Positions 1-12,673 of a DNA stretch of 52,027 bases are shown here, piece by piece; positions within the stretch are counted from its first letter, which is position 1; each line of letters opens with the position of its first letter. The DNA is taken from NCBI GenBank assembly GCA_947259095.1, contig CAMYLA010000059.1, positions 1 through 52,027 on the forward strand, read 5' to 3'. The position numbers and the translations under genes are program-made. Below the pieces are notes generated by a model. That model had not been told where the DNA came from and did not search any database. It worked only from the letters and a program-made list of their open reading frames with translations. The stretch comes from an uncultured Acidimicrobiaceae bacterium. Lineage in GTDB: Bacteria > Actinomycetota > Acidimicrobiia > Acidimicrobiales > SZUA-35.

Positions 1-1007
1 CAGCCGCATCGGGCCGGTTGTTCGCCGACGGACAAACCGCAGTCGGTGCCGATGATGGGTTCGGTGCGGCTGCCGAAGACCAGCCGGTCGGGCCGGTGGT
101 CGGCGAGGAGACGGGGCTCGGCGTTGTCATCGGGCCCTACGATTCCGGTGGGGTCCTCAAGGTCGTTGCGCTCGACAGCGGCGAGGTGTTCGACCTGGCG
201 GGAACCACCGGGCGCCCCGTCGGCATGGTCGACACCACGCTGATCACCGCCCGATGGGGTGAACTGGCGGCCGTCGATCTGTCCACCGACGTCCCCGATC
301 CGGTGACCCTGATCGAGTTCGAGGACCAGTGGACCGACTTCGTCCAGGTCGACGGGGACACGATCTGGACGATCTCCGACACCCCGGACGAGTACGTCAT
401 GATCGGGTTGTCGGTCGAAGGTGAGCAGGTCGAGGAGATCGACCTGGCGGACGTGCCGTTCGGGTTCCCGTGGTACGGCCCGGTCCGCCCGGCCGGCGAC
501 GAGTTGGTGGAGGGTTCCGCCGGTGGCATCTACCGTCGTACCGGTTCCGCCTACCAGCGGCTGTCCACCGGCCGGATCCGGGCCTCCGGTGAGCGGCTGG
601 TGTTGATCGAGGAGTGCGACGACCGGCTGCGCTGCCGGGCATCGTGGCGCAACATCGTAACCTGGGCCGAGCTGGACCACCCGATACCGACATTGTCGGC
701 CCAGTCCCAAACCCAGGTGATCGGCGATGATCGATGGGTGTTGCACGTGGATTGGCGGACCGGGGTTGCCACCCTGGCGGACCTCGAAACCGGCCGGACC
801 GTACGGGAGATGGGTCGTTTCCAGACGTTCTCCCCCGGGGGTCCGGCGTCGGTCTCATCCGACGGGCGCTGGTTCGCCGATCGAACCGGAGGGGCGCTGG
901 TGATCGTCGATCTCGACAGCGACGCCGAGTGGGAGCTCGACGTCAGGGCCCGTCCGGACGACGTGATGCTCTTCATCGAGCTGGCGGGCACCGCGTTCGC
1001 CGGCTGA
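1..1007 (+). CDS. Hypothetical protein, 5'-truncated by the window edge
   Basis: The reading frame is open from the first in-frame codon of the window, so the N-terminus probably lies outside it; the TTG at 18 is only the first possible start inside. About 330 residues are visible, rich in Asp, Glu, Val and Gly with regularly spaced hydrophobic strands and WxxD-type turns, suggesting a mostly beta, perhaps propeller-like, fold. No signal peptide, membrane segment or catalytic motif is visible in the part seen. It ends 39 bp before the ABC exporter pair, which has its own promoter, so the two need not be linked. I do not recognise the family. Confidence 0.7.
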   Translation, partial: AASGRLFADGQTAVGADDGFGAAAEDQPVGPVVGEETGLGVVIGPYDSGGVLKVVALDSGEVFDLAGTTGRPVGMVDTTLITARWGELAAVDLSTDVPDPVTLIEFEDQWTDFVQVDGDTIWTISDTPDEYVMIGLSVEGEQVEEIDLADVPFGFPWYGPVRPAGDELVEGSAGGIYRRTGSAYQRLSTGRIRASGERLVLIEECDDRLRCRASWRNIVTWAELDHPIPTLSAQSQTQVIGDDRWVLHVDWRTGVATLADLETGRTVREMGRFQTFSPGGPASVSSDGRWFADRTGGALVIVDLDSDAEWELDVRARPDDVMLFIELAGTAFAG

Positions 1008-1034
1008 GCCCGTCGACGGCCGTGGCCCGGCCGG

Positions 1035-1040
1035 TAGATT
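1035..1040 (+). promoter_or_regulatory. -10 box (TAGATT), leaderless type
   Basis: TAGATT ends 6 nt before the ATG at 1047, placing the transcription start at or next to the start codon. No Shine-Dalgarno sequence is present. Confidence 0.55.
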
Positions 1041-1046
1041 GACGCC

Positions 1047-2000
1047 ATGGGTACAGCGATCGAGGTCCGGGACCTGCGCAAGACCTACGGCGATTTCACC
1101 GCCGTCGACGGGATCGACCTCGACGTCGAGGAGGGGGAGATCCTGGCCTTCCTCGGCCCGAATGGTGCAGGCAAGACCACCACCATCGAGATCCTGGAGG
1201 GATACCGGCCACGGGACGGGGGCCGGGTATCGGTGCTGGGGGAGGATCCGGCCACTGCGCCGCTCAGCTGGCGGGAGCGGATCGGCATCGTGTTGCAGGA
1301 GTCCGAACCGGTTCCGGAGTTGACCGCCTCGGAGTCGCTCACCATGCAGGCCGCCTACTACGCCAACCCACGGGACCCGGCCGAGGTCCTCGGCATCGTC
1401 GGCCTGGCCGACAGCGCCGATCAGCGGACCCGAAAGTTGTCCGGGGGCCAGAAACGGCGGCTCGACCTCGCCCTGGCCCTGGTCGGCAACCCCGACCTGG
1501 TGTTCCTCGACGAACCAACGACCGGTTTCGACCCGTCGGCCCGGCGGGAGTCGTGGCAGATGATCGACGCCTTGCGCCGGCTCGGCAGCACCGTGCTCTT
1601 GACCACCCACTACATGGACGAGGCCGAGTACCTGGCCGATCGCATCGTGGTGATCGCCGCCGGGGTGATCGTGGCCAGGGGCACCGCCGACGATCTGGCC
1701 CGCCAGGTCGGCGCCGTCACCAGGATCTCCTGGCGCCCGACGGGCTCGGCCGACGTCCCGGCCGGGCTCGGCGTGTCACGGCAGGGCGAGCTGGCGGTGA
1801 TCGAGACCGATTCGGTGGTACCGACGCTGGCCGAACTCACCGGTTGGGCCATGGGCTCGGGGACCGACCTGGCTGATCTGCAGGTGGCCCGGCCGACCCT
1901 GGAAGACGTCTACCTCACGCTGACCAGCGGGCGCAGCGAAGTTGGGGAAACCGATACCGGGCCTGCCTCGCCGTCCAGGCCGGGTCAGGTGCCGGGATGA
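1047..2000 (+). CDS. ABC transporter ATP-binding protein (ABC-2 exporter type)
   Basis: A 317-residue ATPase that would power the membrane protein encoded next. Visible motifs are Walker A GPNGAGKTTT (about residues 38-47), signature LSGGQKRR, Walker B LVFLDEP and the H-loop TTHYMDEAE. The C-terminal 80 residues form the accessory region typical of drug/antibiotic (DrrA/CcmA-like) exporter ATPases. The ATG at 1047 is chosen because a TAGATT -10 box lies 6 nt upstream and homology begins at once (IEVRDLRKTYG). The stop overlaps the permease start by 4 bp (ATGA), so the two are translationally coupled. The substrate cannot be told from sequence; daunorubicin-type annotations for this family are only by similarity. 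Confidence 0.95.
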   Translation: MGTAIEVRDLRKTYGDFTAVDGIDLDVEEGEILAFLGPNGAGKTTTIEILEGYRPRDGGRVSVLGEDPATAPLSWRERIGIVLQESEPVPELTASESLTMQAAYYANPRDPAEVLGIVGLADSADQRTRKLSGGQKRRLDLALALVGNPDLVFLDEPTTGFDPSARRESWQMIDALRRLGSTVLLTTHYMDEAEYLADRIVVIAAGVIVARGTADDLARQVGAVTRISWRPTGSADVPAGLGVSRQGELAVIETDSVVPTLAELTGWAMGSGTDLADLQVARPTLEDVYLTLTSGRSEVGETDTGPASPSRPGQVPG

Positions 2001-2770
2001 CCGCCCCCACCAGCGCAGCCCGGCTCCGCCATCAGGTCGGGTTCGATCTGTTGATCTTCCGCCGGAACCCGGCGGCGACGTTCTTCACCGTGGTGCTGCC
2101 CCTGATCTTTCTGGTGATCTTCACCTCGATATTCGGCAACGAGACGATGTCGAACGGAGCCAAGGCTGCCACCCTCTACGTGCCCGGCATCCTGGCGCTG
2201 GCCATCATCTCGGCCACTGCGGTGAACCTGGCCATCACCATGACCGCCCGCAGAGAACGGGGGGTCCTCAAACGGGTCCGGGGCACGCCGATACCGCCAT
2301 GGGTCTTCGTTGCGGCCCAGGCCACAGCCGGGTTCGCCATCTCGGCGGTGATGACGGTGGTCATCATCGTGGTCGGGCGGATCCTGTTCGGCGTCTCGTT
2401 GCAGGCCGCCGGGGTGCCGGCGCTGCTGATCTCGGTGCTGGTGGGGGCGGCCTCGTTCGCCATGATCGGCCTGGCGCTGACCACCATCATCCCGTCGGAG
2501 GATGCTGCGCCCGCCATCACCAACGCCATCATGCTGCCGTTGTACTTCGTGAGCGACGTGTTCATCACCGGCGAACAGGTTCCGGACTGGGTCCAGACCG
2601 TTGGCAACCTGTTCCCGATCCGCCATCTCACCCATGCGCTGCAGGAGAGCTTCGACCCCTTCGCCGAGGGTATGCCGTTGCCCTGGAACCATTGGCTGGT
2701 GATCGCTGCCTGGGGCGCGGCGGCCGGGGTGGTGGCCCTGACCAGGTTCCGGTGGACGCCACGGCGCTGA
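1997..2770 (+). CDS. ABC-2 type transporter permease
   Basis: A 257-residue integral membrane protein with about six hydrophobic segments: one near residues 25-45 (FFTVVLPLIFLVIFTSIF), then segments around 55-80, 105-130, 135-160, 165-190 and 225-250. Layout and length fit the ABC-2 family, and the cytosolic motif RRERGVLKRVRGTP between the second and third segments is typical. It overlaps the ATPase gene by 4 bp and forms with it a two-gene exporter. A short GC hairpin with a T-run follows the stop. Substrate unknown. Confidence 0.92.
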   Translation: MTAPTSAARLRHQVGFDLLIFRRNPAATFFTVVLPLIFLVIFTSIFGNETMSNGAKAATLYVPGILALAIISATAVNLAITMTARRERGVLKRVRGTPIPPWVFVAAQATAGFAISAVMTVVIIVVGRILFGVSLQAAGVPALLISVLVGAASFAMIGLALTTIIPSEDAAPAITNAIMLPLYFVSDVFITGEQVPDWVQTVGNLFPIRHLTHALQESFDPFAEGMPLPWNHWLVIAAWGAAAGVVALTRFRWTPRR

Positions 2771-2774
2771 CCGG

Positions 2775-2794
2775 CCCGGCAGTCGGGATCTTTT
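2775..2794 (+). terminator. Weak intrinsic terminator candidate after the ABC exporter
   Basis: CCCG-(5 nt)-CGGG followed by ATCTTTT just after the permease stop. The stem is only 4 bp, so this is a tentative call. Confidence 0.25.
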
Positions 2795-3029
2795 CCGGAA
2801 TCCAGGAACTTTTGCTCCCATGGCTGCGACTAACCAGGGTCAGTCAGTTCTGGTGCCTGGCAGTGAGCGTTCACCACCGTCCATGTCGATTCGGATAATC
2901 TCGGCGGAACCCGAGTCGACCGGACGTATCGCCGAACAATCTCTGTCAGGCACCTTGTGTCTAGACCAGCTGAGAACGACGAACGGCAGGCCGGGGTCCA
3001 CCGCCGCAGCAATCGGAGGCATCAGCCCG

Positions 3030-3602
3030 TTGAGACCCGAAACCGCCACCGCCGATCGGCGCGCTCCGCAGGTCGACGAGGCCGGCTACACCTGGGGCGG
3101 CGTCGTTGGGCCCCACCCGACGCTGCTCTCCATCATCAGTATCGGACTGCTGACCGCAGTCTTCGCCCATCTGCTGATCGACCTTCCGTCCTGGTGGCCG
3201 TTCGCAGCCGGGGCCGTGGCCCTGGCGTTCAACGCCGCCGTTGCCTACTGGCAGGCCGGCGCGGTGCGGGTGGTGGCGGTTACCCCCAACGGCATCCAGG
3301 TGATGCGCAAGGCCCGCTGGTCACCGCGATGTACCCACCTCCTCGGCACGATGCCGAGGATGCCGCTGGGCCCGCTCAGCGGCCGCTGGGGCCGCTGCTC
3401 GATCGCCAACACCGTGTTGTGGATCCACCGCCGCCACCACCACACGATCGCCGAGTTCGACGCCCGCCACCGCAAACGCTTCGTCGACCGATTGGCCGAG
3501 GTCAACGGTGCGGCCCCGGGCTCCACGGTTCCGGCCCCGGGCGACCCCCGACCGGCCATGGGGTCGAGCCCGGGGCGGCCAACCGCCGGTCGGGCCGGCT
3601 GA
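3030..3602 (+). CDS. Two-TM membrane protein with PH-like region
   Basis: About 190 residues if started at the TTG at 3030, which has GGAGG about 10 nt upstream; upstream in-frame ATGs (2820, 2883) lack a ribosome site and add low-complexity sequence. Two adjacent hydrophobic segments (roughly residues 30-50 and 54-75) are followed by a cytosolic basic domain whose pattern (VVAVTPNGIQVMRKA, then WIHRRHHHTI) resembles small bacterial PH-like domains. The tail is Pro/Gly rich. The 259 bp between the ABC permease and this start hold nothing else I can identify. Function unknown; probably a small membrane-anchored protein. Confidence 0.65.
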   Translation: MRPETATADRRAPQVDEAGYTWGGVVGPHPTLLSIISIGLLTAVFAHLLIDLPSWWPFAAGAVALAFNAAVAYWQAGAVRVVAVTPNGIQVMRKARWSPRCTHLLGTMPRMPLGPLSGRWGRCSIANTVLWIHRRHHHTIAEFDARHRKRFVDRLAEVNGAAPGSTVPAPGDPRPAMGSSPGRPTAGRAG

Positions 3603-3646
3603 TGCTCGGCCATTCGCTCCGCCGTTGCGGCGGGACGGCTCGATGC

Positions 3647-6805
<3,159 letters not shown>

Positions 6806-6840
6806 CTACGGCCGACTCAACGGCCGCGCCTATCGGTCGG

Positions 6841-9392
6841 CCTTTCCCCCTCGAAGAAGGCTTCGACATCGACGATTGCACCGACACCGGCTGGCAGGTG
6901 GTCAGCGTCGACACCGATCAGGCCAACACCTGGTCGTGTAGCTCCACGTTCAGCAACGCAGACGCCAACGGCTTCGGCGACTCGGCCCCGGCCGACGAGT
7001 GGCTGATCACCCCCGCCCTCAACATGGAGGCCCAGACCGGCGAGACGCTCGACTTCCGGAACTACACCGACTTCACCGATGCGGACTACCCGCAGCTGGA
7101 GGTGCTGTACGCCGCCGACTACGACGGGGCCGGCGACCCGTCGACGGCCAACTGGACGGCCCTGACCGGCATCAACTTCTCGCCCGAGGGCTCCGGGCCG
7201 CGACCTGGCGAATCGACGAGGTCGGATTCACGGTCCCCGGCCCGCCGACCATCGAGGCCAAGATCCACGAGGTCCAGGGCAGCGGGCCGGTCGCCGCACT
7301 GCTGGGCGACACGGTGGAAGTCCAGGCCGTCGTCACCTCGCTGTTCGAGGACAACGACGCCCTCGACGGCTTCTTCCTTCAGGAGGAGGACGCCGATAGC
7401 GACGGCGATCCGGCCACCTCCGAGGGCCTGTTCGTCTTCTGCCGTGGCAATTGCCCTGTCGGGCTGGCGGTCGGTGATCTGGTGACCGTCACCGGTGTGG
7501 TCGCGGAGTTCTTCCAGATGACCCAGATCGACGCCGAGAACGGTTCGATCGTGGTCGACTCCAACGGGAACGCCCTGCCGGCCGCCACCGCGGTCACCCT
7601 GCCGGCCGATGGCCCGACCAACGGCGAACCACCTTTGAGCCGGTGGAGGGCATGGTGGTCGGCTTCAAACACAAGCTGGTGGTCAGCGAATACTTCCAGC
7701 TGGCCCGTTACGGCGAGCTGGTCCTGACCGTCGATGAGCGGCCGGAGCAGTTCACCGATGCCAATGCACCGGACGTGGCCGGCTATGCCGACTTCCTGGC
7801 CGACCTGGCAACCCGGCGGATCATCCTCGACGACAACAACAACGACCAGAACGACCGCACCAGCCTCCCGGACGACAACGAGCCCTACGCCTACCCGACG
7901 CCGGGACTGTCGACCTCCAACTTCTTCCGGGGCGGCGATTCGATCACCGGCCTGGTCGGTGTGCTGCACTGGTCGTTCGCCGGTCAGTCCGGCACCGACG
8001 CCTGGCGGATCCGCCCCATCGACGGCGTCGAGTACCGCTTCGATGCCGAAAATCCCCGGACCAAGGCACCGGGCAAGATCGGTGGATCGCTGCAGATCGC
8101 CAGCTTCAACGTTTTGAACTACTTCACGACGCTCGACGACGGGCCCGGGGTCTGCGGACCGAGCGGTGATCTCGACTGCCGGGGCGCCAACTCGGCCGCC
8201 GAACTGGCCCGCCAGCGGGACAAGATCGTTGCCGCTTTGGCCGCCCTGGACGCCGACGTGGTGGGGCTGATCGAGATCGAGAACGACGGCGGCACCGCAG
8301 CGGCCGACCTGGTCACCGCACTCAATGCGGTGGCCGGCGCCGGCAGCTACGACTACGTCGACACCGGCAGCATCGGCACCGACGCCATCAAGGTTGCGAT
8401 GATCTACAAGCCGGGTTCGGTCAGCGCAGTGGGCGGCTTCGCCATACTCGACAGCTCGATCGATCCGGCCTTCATCGACACCAAGAACCGGCCGGTCCTC
8501 ATCCAGACCTTCGAGGAGGTGGCATCGGGCGAGCGGTTCACCGTTGCGGTCAATCACCTCAAGTCGAAGGGCTCGCCGTGTGACGATGTCGGCGACCCCG
8601 ACCTCAACGATGGTCAGGCCAACTGCAACGGCACCAGCACCGCAGCCGCCATCTCTGCTGGAGCAGTTCGTCGGCGCCGACGCCTACAGCTTCGTGTTCG
8701 ACGGCCAACTCGGTTACCTCGACCATGCCCTGGCCAACGACGCCATGCTGTCCCAGGTCAACGGCGTGACCACCTGGAACATCAACGCCGACGAGATCAG
8801 CCTGCTCGACTACAACGACGACCTCCGCGACGCCAACGAGGCCTCGTTCGAACGGGAGTCCAGCGCACTCGACATCTATCACCCGGACCAGTACCGGTCA
8901 TCGGACCACGACCCGGTGATCGTCGGCCTCGACCTCGTCGATCCGGCCACCCTGTGCAACGGGCTGGCGGCCACCATCATCGGCACCGATGGTCGCGACC
9001 GACTGACCGGCACCCGGGGCGACGATGTGATCATTGCCCTCGGCGGCAACGACTTCGTCAACGGTCGGGGTGGCGACGACGTCATCTGTGGCGGCGACGG
9101 CGGCGATGTGATCATCGGTGGCCTCGGCGCCGACGCCGTGTTCGGCCAGGGAGGCAACGACCGGATCAACGGCAATTTCGGCGACGACCGACTCGACGGC
9201 GGGGAAGGCGATGACCGGTTGAACGGCAACGCCGGCCGTGACGAGTTGGACGGCGGTGCCGGCGACGATCAGCTGCGAGGTGGTTTCGGGGACGACGTCC
9301 TCGACGGCGGACCCGATGTCGATCGGCTTTGGGGCTCGTTCGGCACCGACACCTGCGTCAACGGCGAGGACAACCGCAGCTGCGAATTGTGA
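6841..9392 (+). pseudogene. Decayed ExeM/NucH-type extracellular nuclease with RTX-like C-terminus
   Basis: Family-like sequence runs through three reading frames without internal stops but with three breaks. Frame 1 from 6841 carries a choice-of-anchor-like region (DEWLITPALNM) to about 7196; frame 3 resumes at 7200 (ATWRIDEVGF) with an OB-like region to about 7625; frame 2 from 7631 (TFEPVEGMVV) carries the exo/endonuclease core (LQIASFNVLNYF, VGLIEIEND, VNHLKSKGS) to about 8650; frame 3 from 8655 (LLEQFVGADAYSF) carries GYLDHAL, SSDHDPV and the calcium-binding-type repeats. No signal peptide or N-terminal domain is present; homology starts 80 bp from the divergent lacZ. At the third break the segment that should hold the catalytic GDLN motif is missing. 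Genuine decay or assembly errors cannot be separated here, but a working enzyme is unlikely from this sequence. Confidence 0.8.
8982..9335 (+). repeat. RTX-like GGxGxD nonapeptide repeats
   Basis: Within the last fragment of the nuclease pseudogene, about ten glycine/aspartate-rich nonapeptides such as GGNDFVNGRGGDD and GGAGDDQLRGG repeat in frame 3. Such repeats bind calcium and mark type-I-secreted or surface proteins. The protein ends with a Cys-containing tail (TCVNGEDNRSC). Confidence 0.85.
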
Positions 9393-9450
9393 CCGTTGGC
9401 GTTGGTCGGGTGGCCGCTGGTCATTCGACCCGTCCGGTCGATGCCGATGA

Positions 9451-11559
9451 TCAGATCGGGCTGAGGATACGGGGCAGCTCGTCGGCGTCCGGCAGTCCGT
9501 GCGGAGGGCCGATGACCGTCAGTTGGTCGTCGGCCTCCAGGACCAGATCGGCGCTGGTTCGCAGCACCCGGCCGTCCCGGCGGACCGCTTCGAGGTGAAC
9601 TTCGCGCGGTGGAACCAGATCACCGATGCGGCGACCGATCAACTGCCCGGCCGGGACCTCGGCCAGCAGGGTGTACTGGGCGATGTCCAGCTCCGGCAGC
9701 AACGCGCTCTTGACCTCGCCCTCATGGGTGGCCTCGACCATGCTGAGGCCGGTGTCGCTGTGGACATAGGCCGCCAGTTCTCCCGCCAGTCGAAGGCCAC
9801 GACCGGCGTGGTCGTCGCAGCCGGCGAGAAAGAACAGGGCGTTCACCGTCTCGTCGTGGCCACCCCAGTGGGCCGGGATACTGATCCCGGTCTCCGAGCG
9901 GGCGATGACCAGGTGTTCCTCGTCCGCCCCGAAGAAGGCGATCGGGGTCGCGGTTGGATGCCGGTCCGACGGCTGGATCCACAGCGAACCGGTGTCGAGG
10001 AACTTCTCGGTGACGTCATCGGGGTCCATGGACAGCCGGCGTCCCAACACTTCGGACGACCGTCGAACCGCCTCACCGAACGATTCCCCTTCGGCAAGGC
10101 TGATCACCGCCGCGCTGGCGATCAACCCCGGGTATTCGTCCTGGGCTCGCAGCCCGTGGCTCTGCATGGCAGCCGAGATCTCCCGCTCCAGTGTCTCATC
10201 GACCCGCCGCCCCCACCGTTCGAAGACGTGGTAGATCGCCCCGGTGCCGGTGGCTCTCGATCGGCCGTAGAGCCCGTACCAACCAAGGGCGATGGCCACC
10301 GCCGCCGCCACCATCGCCAACGCCAGCGCCCCGAGCTCGACGATCAAGAACAACGCGATCGCAATGCCGGTGAACTGGAGGTACGGAAAGAACGGCGCCG
10401 TGAACCCTGGCGCGTACGATCGGATGTGGGACGCCCGCAACACGAGCACCGCCAGGTTCACCAGACCGAGGGTGGCCAACACGAAGGCGCTCGCCAGTTT
10501 GGCGATGGCACCGACATCGAGCGCGGCGACCACCACCGCTATCGCCGCCCCGGTGACCACGATCCCCGCCACCGGTGTGTTGCGGCTGCTGACCCGCTGG
10601 AACTGCGGCCCCAGAAGCCCGTCGCGGCTCATTGCCAACGGATACCTCCCGGCGGCCAGGATCCCGGCATTGACCGTCGAGGAGAACGCCGCCAGCGCGG
10701 CGATCACCACCAGAATCACTCCAGCCCGTGGCAGTACCTCCTCGGCCGCACTGTGGATCGGGGCCAGATCGTTGGTCAGGCGGTCGAGAGGCACCTCGGT
10801 CACCGCCACCAGAACCACCGATGTGTAGAGGGCGGTGCTGACCAGCAGCGACAGTGCCATCCCCAGTGGGATGTTGCGGGAGGGGTCCTCGATCTCCTCG
10901 GCCACGCTGGCCACCTTGGTCAACCCCCCGTAGGACACGAAGACCAGACCGATGACCGACACCAGGCCGGTGAACCCAGAGGTGAAGAACGGGTTGAGGG
11001 CCTCTCGGGCGGACCGGCCGGAACCGGTCGAATCGCCGAAGGCATCAGCCAGACCGGCCATGAGGAACACCGTCATGGCGGCCAGGACCAAGGCCACCAG
11101 ACCGAGCTGGACCGAGGCGCTGGTCTTGGAGCCGGCGATATTGAGCACGGTGAAGGCGGCGATCAGGATCAGAGCCAACGGTTTCGGTGGGATGTCGACC
11201 ACCAGGTTCAGATAGGCGCTCATCCCGATCAGGGCGAACGCGTCCTTCAGGACCAGCGACAGCCAGGTGCTCATGCCGGCCACGGTGCCCACCGCCGGAC
11301 CGAGCGCTCGCTCGAGGAAGTAGTAGGCCCCGCCGGCCTTCGGCATGGCGGTGGCCAACTCGGCAACGCTGAGCATGGCCGGAACCGCCAGCAGCCCGGC
11401 CAACCCGTAGGCCAGGATGGCCGACGGGCCTGCCTTGGCAACCGCCAAGCCGGGCAGCAGAAACAGCCCGGACGAGATCATGGCCCCGCTGCTCAAAGCG
11501 AAGACATGTCGCAGGGTCAGCGAACGATGCAGATGCCCAGATCCCTCAACCCGACCCAT
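9451..11559 (-). CDS. APC-family amino acid permease with EIIA-like and TrkA-C regulatory domains
   Basis: About 702 residues. The first 450 hold some 12 membrane segments with APC signatures (SSGAMISSGLFLLPG in the first helix, MPKAGGAYYFLERALG). Then comes a soluble region whose pattern resembles a PTS EIIA type-2 domain (roughly 480-630; LIASAAVISLAEGESFGEA and ISIPAHWGG), though the expected IPH phosphorylation motif reads IPAH. The last 80 residues resemble a TrkA-C (RCK_C) ligand-binding domain (LIGRRIGDL, LEADDQLTVIG). The ATG at 11559 is chosen because a TACGGT -10 box ends 6 nt upstream; a longer GTG start at 11601 lies upstream of that promoter. Likely a proton-coupled amino acid or polyamine importer under cytosolic control; substrate unknown. 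Confidence 0.88.
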   Translation of the reverse strand: MGRVEGSGHLHRSLTLRHVFALSSGAMISSGLFLLPGLAVAKAGPSAILAYGLAGLLAVPAMLSVAELATAMPKAGGAYYFLERALGPAVGTVAGMSTWLSLVLKDAFALIGMSAYLNLVVDIPPKPLALILIAAFTVLNIAGSKTSASVQLGLVALVLAAMTVFLMAGLADAFGDSTGSGRSAREALNPFFTSGFTGLVSVIGLVFVSYGGLTKVASVAEEIEDPSRNIPLGMALSLLVSTALYTSVVLVAVTEVPLDRLTNDLAPIHSAAEEVLPRAGVILVVIAALAAFSSTVNAGILAAGRYPLAMSRDGLLGPQFQRVSSRNTPVAGIVVTGAAIAVVVAALDVGAIAKLASAFVLATLGLVNLAVLVLRASHIRSYAPGFTAPFFPYLQFTGIAIALFLIVELGALALAMVAAAVAIALGWYGLYGRSRATGTGAIYHVFERWGRRVDETLEREISAAMQSHGLRAQDEYPGLIASAAVISLAEGESFGEAVRRSSEVLGRRLSMDPDDVTEKFLDTGSLWIQPSDRHPTATPIAFFGADEEHLVIARSETGISIPAHWGGHDETVNALFFLAGCDDHAGRGLRLAGELAAYVHSDTGLSMVEATHEGEVKSALLPELDIAQYTLLAEVPAGQLIGRRIGDLVPPREVHLEAVRRDGRVLRTSADLVLEADDQLTVIGPPHGLPDADELPRILSPI

Positions 11560-11565
11560 CAAGAA

Positions 11566-11571
11566 ACCGTA
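11566..11571 (-). promoter_or_regulatory. -10 box (TACGGT), leaderless type
   Basis: Six nt separate this hexamer from the ATG at 11559. It decides the start of the permease against the upstream GTG. Confidence 0.55.
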
Positions 11572-11651
11572 GTCGACAGTCGTGGACCGCTCCGGCGGCA
11601 CCGACTATTCGTAACTTTGTTCCGGGTCTCGAACCCGCCTTTGTTCGCTGT

Positions 11652-12521
11652 TCAGGTCCGGTCGGCGAGTGCGCCAAGCTCGGCCAGGGTTTCGAGCGCC
11701 AGGTCCTGGGGCACCGACATGCAGCGGATGATCACCTCGTCGAAACCGGCCTGCTCGTAGGCCGCCAGTTGCTCGGCCGCATCGTCGACGTCGCCGACCA
11801 GCAGGACGTCCAGCGGCATGCCCCGGTACCCGGCGGCGACCAGTTCGCCGGCCACCCGACGGGCCTCGTCACCGTCGTCCAGCACCAGCGCGTCCTTGCG
11901 GAGGATGGCCCGCTCGCCGCCGGCGCTGCGGTAGGTCTCGACCATTGCCGCACCGGCTGCCGGGGCGACGCCGGGGGCGGCGTACCAGGCGTCGCCCATC
12001 GCCGCCGCCCGCCGCAGGGCCACATCGGCGCCGCCGGAGATCCACCATTCCACCGGCTGTGATGGCAGCAGGCCCACCCGACCACCGACCAGGCCGAGTG
12101 GCTCGCTGTCGACGACCTCACCTGCCAGGAGCGCCTTGACCACCCGGATCGATTCCTCGAGCACCCGACCCCTGGTCGACAGCTCGGCACCGAAGGCCTG
12201 GAACTGCGCTTCGCCGGAGCCGATACCGGTCTGGACGATGAACCGGTCGCCGTGGATGGCGGCCAGGGTGCCGACCTGTTCGGCCAGCAGCAGCGGATGC
12301 CACAGCGGCATCAGGAACAGGCAGCCGGCGGGGCGGTCCGGCCACTCGGCCAGGAGCCGCCCGAGCATCGGGGTGTTCTGGGCGTAGGGGACCGCCATGT
12401 TGTGATGGTCACCGATGCTGAGCGAGCCGAAGCCGGCCCGGTAGGCCTCGGCGGTCCGCTCGATCATCAGGTGGGCCCCGTCCTGGCGGTGGGTGGAACT
12501 GATCGACACGCCGAGTCTCAT
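11652..12521 (-). CDS. LLM-class flavin-dependent oxidoreductase (luciferase-like)
   Basis: A 289-residue TIM-barrel-type protein with luciferase-like features: N-terminal LGVSISS strand, SIGDHHN early loop, FLMPLWHPLLLAEQVGTLAAI, the GIGSGEAQFQAFG segment and a C-terminal VIIRCMSVPQ strand. Proteins of this class use FMN or, in actinobacteria, coenzyme F420; which is used here cannot be read off the sequence. A TAGAGT -10 box lies 6 nt before the ATG at 12521. It is divergent from the PPOX gene at 12674, which belongs to another F420/FMN-linked family, hinting at shared cofactor use. Confidence 0.88.
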   Translation of the reverse strand: MRLGVSISSTHRQDGAHLMIERTAEAYRAGFGSLSIGDHHNMAVPYAQNTPMLGRLLAEWPDRPAGCLFLMPLWHPLLLAEQVGTLAAIHGDRFIVQTGIGSGEAQFQAFGAELSTRGRVLEESIRVVKALLAGEVVDSEPLGLVGGRVGLLPSQPVEWWISGGADVALRRAAAMGDAWYAAPGVAPAAGAAMVETYRSAGGERAILRKDALVLDDGDEARRVAGELVAAGYRGMPLDVLLVGDVDDAAEQLAAYEQAGFDEVIIRCMSVPQDLALETLAELGALADRT

Positions 12522-12527
12522 GCTGCG

Positions 12528-12533
12528 ACTCTA
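12528..12533 (-). promoter_or_regulatory. -10 box (TAGAGT), leaderless type
   Basis: Ends 6 nt before the ATG at 12521 on the minus strand; no ribosome site upstream of that ATG. Confidence 0.55.
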
Positions 12534-12661
12534 CCGTTGTCGACCATCGGGATCGGGGTTGTGGCCGCCGGTGGTCGGTGTCGCCACCGCCGTTGATCAG
12601 TGGGGATCGCAGTGCCAGCAGGTCCGAAGGTCCGGTCCGGCCCGGGGATTTCGGCAACCGG

Positions 12662-12667
12662 TAGGCT
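12662..12667 (+). promoter_or_regulatory. -10 box (TAGGCT), leaderless type
   Basis: Ends 6 nt before the ATG at 12674, the first gene of the PPOX-SnoaL-PhzF operon. Confidence 0.55.
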
Positions 12668-12673
12668 GCGGCC

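Noticed and set aside
2820..3029. ATG starts at 2820 and 2883 for the PH-like membrane protein
   Set aside because: No ribosome site and a low-complexity extension; the TTG at 3030 has GGAGG about 10 nt upstream.
8982..9335. DNA-level minisatellite
   Set aside because: The repeats are protein-level RTX-like nonapeptides with diverged DNA, part of the nuclease C-terminus.
9499..11760. Plus-strand open frame of about 753 codons
   Set aside because: Shadow of the APC permease; its His/Gln/Arg-rich product has no domain features.
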